Origin: Epiperipatus broadwayi
Lineage: Eukaryota > Onychophora > Udeonychophora > Euonychophora > Peripatidae
Length of the DNA: 64,000 nt
Assembly (NCBI GenBank): GCA_028023455.1
Contig: JAQFVV010000144.1
Location: 1,366,001-1,430,000 of the forward strand
Direction of reading: 5' to 3'
Both the position numbers and the translations under genes were made by a program. Positions 37,700 to 47,139 of this stretch are shown piece after piece. Below the pieces are notes generated by a model. That model did not search any database. It worked only from the letters and a program-made list of their open reading frames with translations, and had not been told where the DNA came from. Position 1 is the stretch's first letter. Every line of letters begins with the position of its first letter.

Positions 37700-38640
37700 T
37701 TACCTCAAATGCCCATATTGATCAGAGTGAACCTACATAGGATTTTAATGCTTGGATTAAATTTCTTATTTGAAAACTTTCTGATCAATTAGGATTGGTA
37801 ACAGATAGACTTATTCACAATGTTAGATCATAAGGGCTTCATTTAGTGTTTTAACTAGAGGTATATCAGATCTTGGATTTATGAACTGGGTTATTGGCAT
37901 TAGCTATCACATTATCCAATTATTTTATGTTTACTGAGTATTTCTTGGACTATCTTTTCAACTTATCCATTACTTTAATAATAAGATTGTTTAAGAATCT
38001 GTTCATTATTGTTGTTGATCTTGATGACGGTGAAAATTGTTTCATTATCAAATATCACCCTCTCAAGAATGGGATATGTCAATTACTTCAAGGCATCAAT
38101 GACTATTAAACTTGCTATTTCAGGAACCATAATGGTTAATATAAAATTTAGGCCAAGAAGCATCTGATTTAAACCAATGATGGACATTGTTTTAATTTGG
38201 TATGGTTTGTATTGTTAAATAGATTCAAAATCAATAGTTGTTTGATGATTAACAAATCTGCTGGTGTGTGAACTATTTTCTAAATTTATCATGATGATAA
38301 ATCTAAGCCTATTAGATTTGAAATCATTTGAGTTGTGGTGTCAATTTTTATCCTAAGAAAATAAACTCTGCTATGTTCTATTAGGTGTTTATCTTCCCTG
38401 CTTGAAATGAAGATCAAAAGATTATTAACCATAGTAACCATCATAGTTTAAAAATTCTGTAAATTTGAAACCGTAAATTTTATATGTGTGCCCTTCAGAA
38501 TGAGTTCCTTCATGAATCATCTTTCAATCAGTCATTTCCTCATTCTGCTTACTTAGTAACAATGTCCTTTTTCCATAGTCTATCATCTTTTCCACATTAT
38601 TTTTGTTGACATCTAAATGTGTAGAAATTTTATTTTGTAG
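37700..38640 (+). pseudogene. Possible LINE RT fragment
   Basis: A 71-codon frame at 37894-38109 and scattered downstream pieces, such as HDDKSKPIRFEII near 38290, vaguely recall a reverse transcriptase, but no motif is firm. It may be another element remnant or anonymous AT-rich DNA. Confidence 0.25.
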
Positions 38641-39430
38641 TGCAGGGGTGTTTATATATGTTAAACATGCATATTATGCAAGCTTTATTATTATTCATAA
38701 TTTCAGCTGTTCATAGGAAAGGTGGTAAATAAATAGCAGTTAATATAACAGAGGGATTATAGCAATTAAGTCTCAATTTAAATAATGTATTTCAAACTTA
38801 ATAAAATAAATAAAATGACCTTTTTAAAAAAAATTAGCTTAAATGAATCTACTTATTATCATTTAAATAATTAAAAAAAAAACAACAAAACAAACAATTT
38901 ATTGTCCAGGAATTTATAAAAAGTTAGAACACGATCATGATCCCAAGTCATTGAACACTAGAATCTATCATTTGACCAGGGCACCAAACCAGGCAAAGGC
39001 ATTCAAATATTTGAAAACAAGTGATAATGCAGAAGGAATAATATATCTCCATAATAACCAAATGTTAAAAGAAAATTCTGGAGATCATGTGATGTTAACG
39101 CATCAGAAGTAACCGGTTAAATTTTGAACCAGAAACCTTTAGCTCTTGAGTCCATCACTGTAACACTATTTTAAACTCTCCAGGAAAAATTGTTTTTGAA
39201 TCTCAATATGGGGTTCAAATTTATGAAACTGAGATTTAGTCTCATATATTACTGATTGAATCAGTCATCTTTTATAATTGATGACTTGTATATAATAATT
39301 AAGTTCTGTGCTTTGTGTGGTTTAGTGCAGTGGTGGATTCTAAAGTTTTCATGTCCATGGATTGTGACTCTGACTCCTCTGCTGGTACTTAAACTTCATA
39401 TGAATTTTCAAATAAGTGTTGAGTTCTGCA
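38641..39430. other. AT-rich intergenic stretch
   Basis: No gene recognised. GGAGATCATGTGATGTTAA near 39080 faintly resembles the conserved end of the hairpin retroposons. Confidence 0.35.
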
Positions 39431-39446
39431 AGTGATATTCTGTTCT

Positions 39447-39493
39447 AAACATTAAACATCACAATGATCACCATTTCTTATGCTTACACATGT
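39447..39493 (-). mobile_element. Hairpin retroposon copy F, 47-bp truncated
   Basis: Only the conserved end is present (AAACATTAAACATCACAATG...ATGCTTACACATGT). It is flanked by a perfect 15-bp direct repeat GTGATATTCTGTTCT (39432-39446 and 39494-39508). All of the inverted-repeat part is missing. Retention of just this end suggests it is the 3' end where reverse transcription starts. Confidence 0.8.
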
Positions 39494-39566
39494 GTGATAT
39501 TCTGTTCTTTTAGTACCAGTGAAATTTGCAAACATAATAATTAAAAACTATAAATAGACATATGTT

Positions 39567-39677
39567 GTCTTGCATTGGTGGTCGAGAGGTCAGCGCGACT
39601 GCCTTGCACTTGCAGGCAGTTGCCCGGGTTGCGGGTTCGCGTCCCGGCCAATGCTATGACACTTTAAAAAAAAGAAA
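39567..39677 (+). repeat. tRNA-derived SINE, best copy
   Basis: Perfect 15-bp direct repeats AAATAGACATATGTT (39552-39566 and 39678-39692) flank a tRNA-like unit and a TATGACACTTT plus A-rich tail. The 83-base tRNA-like part (39572-39654) keeps a perfect acceptor stem (GCATTGG/CCAATGC), a D-stem (GTCG/CGAC) and an anticodon-like stem (ACTGCCT/AGGCAGT). Its T-arm is GGGTTCGCGTCCC. The length and D-arm resemble a class II (Ser/Leu-like) tRNA. A 9-base anticodon loop argues against a working tRNA. Confidence 0.85.
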
Positions 39678-39692
39678 AAATAGACATATGTT

Positions 39693-41049
39693 CGTTTAAT
39701 AAAATTTGATAAAAATATAAGGTTAAAGAAAATTTCAAATTTTCACATTTTAAACACAAATTTAATAAATAATCAAAGACATAAAAAATCAACAACAACT
39801 AAAAATAAGTAAATCATTTTATTAAACCTTTAGTGAACAGTGTTAAAATAATAAGAATTCGGTCAATTAATAATTTAGGACATTAAATAGTATAATTTTA
39901 AATCAAATTACTCGGATACATTTCAATATGAAACTTATAACAAGTGACATTCAAAACAATTCATGATTTTGACTAATGCCCAATTGAAAAATTAATATGG
40001 CCCTTAGAACTGACTAGCTACCACATAAAAATATTCTCACACCTTTCTAGCAGTGTGAAGATCAGAATTTTTTTTTTTTACATCGGAGCATATTTACTAA
40101 ACATGAATGTTGATATCAGATCATAATAATACAGATGGTGTTAACTGATGAGAAAGAGCAGGTAAATAAGACTTCCAAGGATTCTATCAACAGGAAGTAT
40201 GAGTTAATAAGTTCTTTATGCACAAAAGAGGGGGGGGGTTAAAATGCACATAACTATGCACATTCTAAGAGTAATGGTTTTTTACTTTAATAAAAAAAAA
40301 TGTTATAAATTATTTTTCATTTCTAGCTATTGTTTTAATTTTAATATCATAAAGCTTTAAATTTTATATTACAGAAAGAAAAATAAAAGAAATATAAATA
40401 TATATCAACAAAATATAAATTAATCCTTTTATAGTTTTTGTGATGGAATACAAACGATGATAATTTCACAAACATTGAAAACAAGAAAAGGAGATATAGG
40501 AAAAACAATTTCACAGAAAGTTTAAATTTAGTACAAATATGACTGAAAATAATAAAAAGAACAATGATGACTATGTCATGATAGAATGTATAAGACATTA
40601 TATAAACAGAGGGCACCACAAATACAATACATTTTACCTGCTTTTTTTGAAATTTTAAATAAGTTAAGGACGAGGTTAAGCTTTAACTGTTCATCACTAG
40701 GCGGAGCTATGCACACGCACAAATAACAGAATCCACAGTTATTTAAGAAGTATTTACATAGACATAATACACTTATTCATAATAAGGATATCAATCCAAA
40801 TCTCAGGAATAAAAATAAAATTTATAACATTAACACCAGCCATATGCACACATCAGTTCACTTCATGATTTACAGGCATAATTTAATCTAAACTAAAAAC
40901 TTTTAAAATTAGTCATTTTTACATCATTATTTTCCATTTTTTTTATGACCACAATAATTTTAAAAAATGCTGCTTTTAAAAGTATTTTCTTTTTAAATAT
41001 CATTATTGTAATAAATTATTTTAATATCTTATTATTTTTTTGCATGACT
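39693..41049. other. AT-rich stretch; candidate 3' UTR near 41 kb
   Basis: No gene seen. Sequence below 41050 would be the 3' UTR of the Ser-rich exon on the minus strand. No polyadenylation signal stands out among the many AT-rich runs. Confidence 0.4.
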
Positions 41050-41355
41050 TCAGTAACGTTTCTCTATCTGAGACGAGTAGATGCGAGAAAGGGACTCAGA
41101 GCTGGCCTCTGACATCATTATCTGCTCGTGGGTGATAGAGCCGTGCCTGTGAGTGTCCCGAGAAGGAGACGATGGTGGATCTGTATGTGATATTCTGCGA
41201 GGGGAACTTTGACCTTGAGAAGAAACTGAGTCACGGGGTGAAGTTGGTGCAGTTAAAGGACGAGAAGTAGATGCAATAGAAACTATAGATTTCCGACTGG
41301 AAGTTGACAGAGAACGTTTTCGGGGCTTTCTCAATTCTCCATCCAGATCTTCATC
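41050..41355 (-). CDS. Terminal exon of a host gene, Ser/Pro/Arg-rich tail
   Basis: On the minus strand an acceptor (TTTTTGTTATAG) precedes an open exon that starts in phase 0 with DEDLDGELRKPRKRSLSTSS. It continues with Ser/Thr/Pro/Arg-rich sequence (TAPTSPRDSVSSQGQSSPRR, SHTDPPSSPSRDTHRHGS) and ends SRIYSSQIEKRY and TGA. It encodes 101 residues. Base composition is far less AT-rich than the surroundings and the frame is uninterrupted, so it is very probably real coding sequence. It looks intrinsically disordered with many basic/Ser-Pro phosphorylation-type sites. I do not recognise the protein. The upstream exon is not visible within 41.4-56.8 kb; the next coding signal on this strand (57083-56874) already ends in a stop. 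Confidence 0.75.
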   Translation of the reverse strand, partial: DEDLDGELRKPRKRSLSTSSRKSIVSIASTSRPLTAPTSPRDSVSSQGQSSPRRISHTDPPSSPSRDTHRHGSITHEQIMMSEASSESLSRIYSSQIEKRY

Positions 41356-41797
41356 CTATAACAAAAATAGTTTGAATTAAAATATAGTTAATAAATTAAT
41401 ATATTATTTTCCTCAAATAACATAACACACATTCATATGCTTGTTTAAATATATAGCTATAAATAAAGAAAAAAATTGAGGCCTCTAAGATGCATTTTAG
41501 CGTGAAACATCCATCAATTAGTCCAAGTTATCATATTAATCCAATCTTCATTACTATTTTGATTCTGCAATGATAATATAGCAATTAAAATTACAAACAT
41601 GACTTTATGAATATGTATTTAGAAGTAATTGCAGTGTTTAAAGATAACAATTGCCGAATGTAAATTGGATCTATACAATTAATAAATTAATGTTTATAAG
41701 ATTACACACACACAAAAAAAAATATTTCAATTCGTTTTTAGATAAATTGTTGGAAAAAAATCTGTCTTCCAATTGGATACTTAAAAGCCATTCTAAT
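41356..41797. other. Intron side of the Ser-rich exon
   Basis: AT-rich sequence upstream (minus strand) of the splice acceptor; no further exon seen. Confidence 0.4.
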
Positions 41798-41810
41798 TAT
41801 ATTTAATATA

Positions 41811-42111
41811 AACATCACTTGATCACCATTTCCTATGCTTGCTTGTAACTGTTATTAAAACAGGCAAAACTCCCTATACGTATTGCCACACACTGCAAAC
41901 TAGAGTAATCAGGGGATGCCAGAAGGTTTGTGCATAAAATCTCCATCTAGTGCCTACTCATACAATATCCCCAGACTAGTTTTTGGCTTGTGACCTTCAT
42001 CAGTGAGGAGCCTTGGATCTGAGAGCACTGTACCATACAAGCCTTATGGAATCCATTGATTACTCTAGCTTGCAGTGTGTGGCAATATGTATAGTGAGTT
42101 TGCCTGTTTCA
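41811..42111 (-). mobile_element. Hairpin retroposon copy C with hammerhead-like module
   Basis: Imperfect 14-bp direct repeats TTATATTTAATATA / ATATATTTAACATA (41797-41810, 42112-42125) flank a 301-bp element. The conserved end (AACATCACTTGATCACCATT) is at the left, followed by inverted repeats AACAGGCAAAACTCCCTATA and ATAGTGAGTTTGCCTGTT. On the minus strand 42003-41979 reads CTGATGA, 13 bases, then AAAAC (GAAAC with one change). The inner segment is inverted relative to copies B and E. Confidence 0.7.
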
Positions 42112-42125
42112 ATATATTTAACATA

Positions 42126-42670
42126 ATTAGATTTTCATGGATATATAAATGCAAACATTGAAAGAATTGTAATGATGTGTTATTTTGAGTTCAGCTAAGA
42201 TATAATTAAGTTTACAACAATCTGAAAACATGATACCCAATACATCACCTGATTTTATCTTACACATTGCTATTCATTAGCAAATTCTTTTAACCTCACT
42301 ACAATTATGCTATTCATTGATTACTAAAGCTTACACTAGATGACATAACTTAGTGAAAGTAGAAGAATTTGTTAATGAATAACCTGAATACATGTCATCT
42401 AGCAACAATATTTTGTCTGATCCATTATAACCTAACTTAGTTCCTAGTTTTTAAATAAAGAAAGTAGATCAGATATCATTAATACATATCTAGAAAAAAT
42501 AAAATTATTACAACTTTTCAAATTTTTTTATATTATAGTTAAATTCAAAATAAAAAAAATACATGGAATATTTCATTACACACTTTTATTGCCTGCATTT
42601 ATCACTTGTAAATCATATACATATGACTTTAATTATTACTATATATTATTTGTCTGAAGGTTTGTAATGA
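42126..42670. other. AT-rich stretch with an old inverted-repeat remnant
   Basis: TTGATTACTAAAGCTTACACTAGATGACA near 42318 resembles the retroposon inverted repeat. Nothing else is recognised. Confidence 0.35.
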
Positions 42671-42672
42671 TG

Positions 42673-43231
42673 GTATATTATAAGATGTAATACATTGGAC
42701 TATTTCCATCATTTATGAGTGAATGTTGAATGTATAGAAAATTTTAAACTTTATTTAAACTTTCCAAATACAAACAACTTGTTAGTAATAACACACAAAT
42801 AGACAATATAGGTTAGTAATTACACAACCTTTCGAGTAGTATTATTCACCACTCTTCTTCAGGTGTTGCTGGCCTATATGCACAGTGACAATATTTGCTT
42901 AGAAGTTGGACTTGCACCTTCAGATTCTTGAATATCGAATTTAAGGCAAACGCTCTACCAACTGAGCTATTTGCCTTTGACAGAACAGCTCAGTTAGTAG
43001 AGCGTTTGCCTTAAATTAGATATTCAAGAATCTAAAGGTGCAACTTCAACTTCTAAGTGAATATTGTCATTGTGCATATAGGCCAGCAACACCTGAAGAA
43101 GAGTGTGTTATTACTAACAAGTTGTTTCTATTTGGAAAGTTTAAATAAAGTTTAAAAATTTCTATACATTCAACATTCACTCATAAATGATGGAAATAGA
43201 TCAATGTATTACATCTTATTACTGTATATTA
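42673..43231. mobile_element. Palindromic element with two tRNA-like heads
   Basis: The outer ends TATTATAAGATGTAATACAT and ATGTATTACATCTTATTA are complementary and complementarity continues inward past AACATTCACTCATAAATG and ACTAACAAGTTGTTT to a centre near 42978. At the centre two tRNA D-arm-like motifs face apart: CAGCTCAGTTAGTAGAGCG on plus at about 42985 and AGCTCAGTTGGTAGAGCG on minus at about 42967. CTGAAGA, a seven-pair GAGTGGT/ACTACTC stem, then CGAAAG lies on the minus strand at 42862-42829; the right arm lost part of this. Related pieces occur at 44574-44810 and 54720-54880. Confidence 0.75.
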
Positions 43232-43846
43232 TTCATTAGTAAAATTACTGACAAAAATAAGTATTAATTCTTGCCTTGTCATTTAAATTAACACATAATT
43301 TAATTAAATAGCAAAGCAGGAATTAAAATGCAATTAAAACTTTTTAAATATAATCACAAATTTGTAAATATGTGGTTATAAGATTTATCAAGCTAATATT
43401 AGATTACACATTATGATCTTACATTATACATAAGATAATTCACAATTATTCAGTGACAAATTTGGGCAAAGTCAATGAAAAATCCTTATATGATGGAACT
43501 TGTCTATTTGGGGAAGGGGGAAGGGTTATATTTTTATGAATTCAGCACAACTTGGGTAATGGACTTTTTAGATTTACTTCGTTCCATGATGTAAAATATA
43601 TTGCAATTAGTTTATTTCATTACATTTAGCATGCAATTTTAACACCGTATATACAATAAGCATAACAAATATATGGAGAAGATTTAACTTTTTCATTTGC
43701 CAAATTTACTACATACAGTAGATGCAATGAATAGAATAACATGTAAAATATAATTTAAAAATCAACATTTTGTTTATTAAAAATAAAGATTATTTGATGA
43801 TTATTTTTTTAAAAAAACTTTAATATTACAAATAAAATCATTGTGT
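43232..43846. other. AT-rich intergenic stretch
   Basis: Nothing recognisable except a short G-rich run near 43510. Confidence 0.35.
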
Positions 43847-43859
43847 AACTGTAATATTA

Positions 43860-44381
43860 AACCACTAAACATCACATGATCACCATTTCTTGTACTTGCT
43901 CATAACTGTTATTAAAACAGTTACTCTGGTTTGCACTGAGTGGCACTACTGCAGGGGTCTCCAACCTTTTGCACTTTAGAGCACATTCTATAATACCAGC
44001 CAGGTGGTGGGCACCATTTATTTTTTTCAACCAGATGGAGGGCACCATTTATTTTTTCAATGTAAATTTATAGTTGGATATTGTTAATAATACACATAAT
44101 GTACAAAAAAATATTTATTTCAAAAATAAAATTTTAATATATAATTAACGTTTATATTTTTACATTGTAAAAGTATAGTATGCCCTACAATTTGATTACA
44201 ATATAATACAATAATTTATAAAAAATTTTAAAAATTAAATTTATTTGTATCAGATAAATAATTTTTTATCATGTTCGGATAGCGGCGGGCACACGTAAAA
44301 TGGTCTGCGGGCATCATGGTGCCCGCAGGCATAAGGTTGGGGACCCCTGCACTACTGTATGCAGAATTTTGCATGTTTTAA
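43860..44381 (-). mobile_element. Hairpin retroposon copy D, split by a hAT MITE
   Basis: Perfect 13-bp direct repeats TAACTGTAATATT (43847-43859, 44382-44394) flank the copy. The conserved end AACCACTAAACATCACATGA is at the left, followed by TTTGCACTGAGTGGCACTAC and, after the inserted MITE, TATGCAGAATTTTGCATG. Without the MITE and its duplication the element is 116 bp, an internally deleted form like copy A. Confidence 0.8.
43952..44349. mobile_element. hAT-type MITE, 398 bp
   Basis: Starts CAGGGGTCTCCAACC and ends GGTTGGGGACCCCTG, a terminal inverted repeat of about 17 bases with one mismatch, and is flanked by the perfect 8-bp duplication CACTACTG (43944-43951, 44350-44357). Terminal CAGGGGT-type repeats with 8-bp duplications are diagnostic of hAT. 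It has no transposase, so it is non-autonomous. It lies inside hairpin retroposon copy D. Confidence 0.92.
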
Positions 44382-44573
44382 TAACTGTAATATTCTTAAT
44401 AATTCAATTGTATAGAATGTTTATGACACTGAAATATTTTTGCTTAATTTCTAGGCAATTGTAGCAATATTAAAACTTTTTACTTATTATATTTGACAGT
44501 AAAAAATTAACTTCTTTACAATAAAATATCATACAGAGTTTTATAAAAGCAATATTCACTGGCATTTAAATAA

Positions 44574-44810
44574 CCATACTGTATTATTATAGGAGTCAAA
44601 CTTACATCTTTAAATTCTTGAATATCAAATTTTAAGGCAATGCTTCTAATCAATTGAGCTATTCTGTCAAAGTTGATTAGAGGGTTGCCTTAAAATTCAA
44701 TATTAAGAAATCTAAATAAGTTTCACTCCTATGATACTATTGTTACTGGTCAGACCAGCAATACCTGAAGAAGCTCAAAATATTGTGTAGTCCATACTGT
44801 ATCATATTTT
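44574..44810. repeat. Second copy of the palindromic tRNA-like element (core)
   Basis: AGGAGTCAAACTTACATC...TTCTTGAATATCAAATTTTA and its inverted counterpart TTAAAATTCAATATTAAGAA...TTTCACTCCTA flank TCAATTGAGCTATTCTGTCA. CCTGAAGAAG follows at about 44763. The order matches 42896-43110. Confidence 0.65.
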
Positions 44811-45087
44811 CTTTAAATACTTATTCCATAGGGCAAAATTTAAATATTATATTGATATATGCTGATATCAGGCTATTTTAGGGTCCAAACTTGGTAGATA
44901 GTGGAACAACATACAGGTGTGAGAGTTATCTGTAACTAATCAATAAGAAACACCTAATCAAGAATATTCTCTTCCACCTTATATGATATTGATTAATCAA
45001 AAGTTTGATATTGTCAGTTATAAAAATGGTGTTTTCTATGTATTCTTCATGTTTTTGTTTTAATTTGATTTGATGTTTTCAATCACT

Positions 45088-45088
45088 A

Positions 45089-45133
<45 letters not shown>

Positions 45134-45147
45134 CATCATCATCATCA
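45088..45147. repeat. (TAA)n then (ATC)n microsatellite
   Basis: A TAA/AAT triplet run followed by an ATC triplet run. Confidence 0.9.
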
Positions 45148-47070
45148 CCAAGAGGATTTCATGAAATGTTTGAGTCAGAAGTGATAGAATTGGTTCCAAT
45201 ACATGAATCATAAGATCGTGGTTATGTCACTCATATCCAAAGTTTTAGTTAACCATGATTAAAAAATATTGCATAAACATGTGTTATATATGTTTTTTAA
45301 ACATAAATATGTAGATTGTGCACATCATTATATGTATGCATGAGTGTATTTAAAAAACACGGTATCCACATTGAGGCTTATAACCAAAGCTTATGGATAC
45401 AGGGATATTATTCTATTTTCAATTACTAAAAAATTCATTTTATATCTAGCCATATAACTTTTTGTTTTTACCACATACAATATTCTTCTCCAGAATTTGA
45501 AAACATCTTTCAAATGCTTATTCAGTCCAGCCTGAACAATCCCTAAAACTTCTTTACAAACCAAATTTAATACATTTTGTAAAAAATTAAATTTAATATA
45601 GAGCTCAGAATTCATAGCTTCTCATATCAGCAGTCAACTTTTTAATTCTGTGATATTGGTATTATGTATTATTGCAACCACATTAATTAACCTTTTAATT
45701 ATACATTCGGAAAATTCTATTTTATTTCATTTTTTTTTATGCATGCATGTTTTATACCAAAAGTAGTATAATAAATAAGCATAAAAATATATTAATGAAA
45801 CCATTAATGCTAAATAAAGAAGAAAGTACAAAGCCATTTTCTTCAGTTTGTCTTCTTAAAAGCTTATCAAGTTCAAATGAAAATCAGTTATAACAAGATA
45901 TAGATGGATAAATTGATAAATATGAAATTAATTAGATTGAGTGCAAAAAAGAGATGATAGTTCATAAGTGATATAGAAAAAAATCACTGAATAAGAGACA
46001 AAGATTAAGCGCATTACTTTAAGTATAGTAGAATGTACACTTTTTTTTTTTTTATAAAATTCTATAAATATAAGTATATATGTATGTGTTTATATATATA
46101 TTGTGCCCTTTTCTATAGGTCAGAAATAGCTTATCACAGTAAATTACTAAAAATTTTAAATTTTGGAATATGTTCTCTTGATGTGTTAATTATATTTTAT
46201 TAATATTATCTTAAAAGTATAATTTGAAGCTAATGAAATTACATAGCGCATAATATTATAATGAATCACTTAAGAACAGTTAAATAAAGTTAAAAGTATT
46301 ATTACATATGGTTGCAAAAGCTGGCCATAATAAATAACACAGCTATAAATATTTAAAAGTATGTTTAAAAGTTCAATTTTAATAGTTTTAAACTTATAGT
46401 TAAATAAATGTTATATTTAAATTTATAAATAATATTTAATAATCATAATTAATATCATATATTTTAAAAGTAATTTTTATGGTAGTGAAAGTTATATTTA
46501 ATTCTATATTTTCCAAATTATTCTTCCAAATTTTATAATTGTATTATTTTATTTAATACAATAAGTGTAGCAATTTATTTATTCCCAGACAGAGAAAAAA
46601 ATCGGATAGTCTGTCTAGGTATTAGTTATATTAGTCATGTGATCTTGTGTAATATAGAGTTGCACACGCTTGCTAGAATTTAGATTAGTCAAGTTCAAAG
46701 TATTGTAAAATTGCATTATAGAATTGGATAGAATTATTACCTAGCCTAAAGCAAATATTAAATATTAAGTTAACTATCGTATAAAATGTTTTAAATAATG
46801 TAATAAAGACTAGTACTGCTAATAAAAAAATTAAATATTTTGTTTAAATAAAAATAGATAAATTGAATATTAAAAGTGGGAAAATTTATTAAATATTGTT
46901 TTTAAAAGTTATTTTTAAAAATATTTAAGTAATTTAGTAAAGTAATAATTGATTTAAAAGTTATATTTTAAATAATAGTTTTAAAGTTTTAATACATCAT
47001 AATTTTTATTTTGAAATTTAATTGTGTATGTTTGCAACATTATGCAAATTTGATATCAAACTAAAAGTAA
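45148..47070. other. AT-rich intergenic stretch
   Basis: Low-complexity AT-rich DNA; no gene, RNA or element recognised. Confidence 0.35.
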
Positions 47071-47077
47071 GAATCAA

Positions 47078-47135
47078 CCAATAGGATAAGGTATTCTTGC
47101 AGGGTATAAATACCATTGCAGTTGATTTATCAGTG
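47078..47135 (+). promoter_or_regulatory. Core-promoter-like cluster (CCAAT, TATA, Inr)
   Basis: ACCAATAGG at about 47078, GGGTATAAATACC at about 47102 and TCAGTGTG at about 47130 have the spacing of an animal RNA polymerase II promoter (start about 26-30 bases after TATA). The sequence is followed by an AT-rich transcribed-looking stretch with a 70-codon ORF at 47408-47620 of unknown nature. It could be the promoter of an LTR or LINE remnant. No direct repeat or protein motif confirms this. Confidence 0.35.
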
Positions 47136-47139
47136 TGTG

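Noticed and set aside
39572-39654. Functional tRNA gene
   Set aside because: The stems pair well, but the anticodon loop would be nine bases, an A-rich tail and 15-bp target duplications follow, and three similar copies exist. A SINE is more likely.
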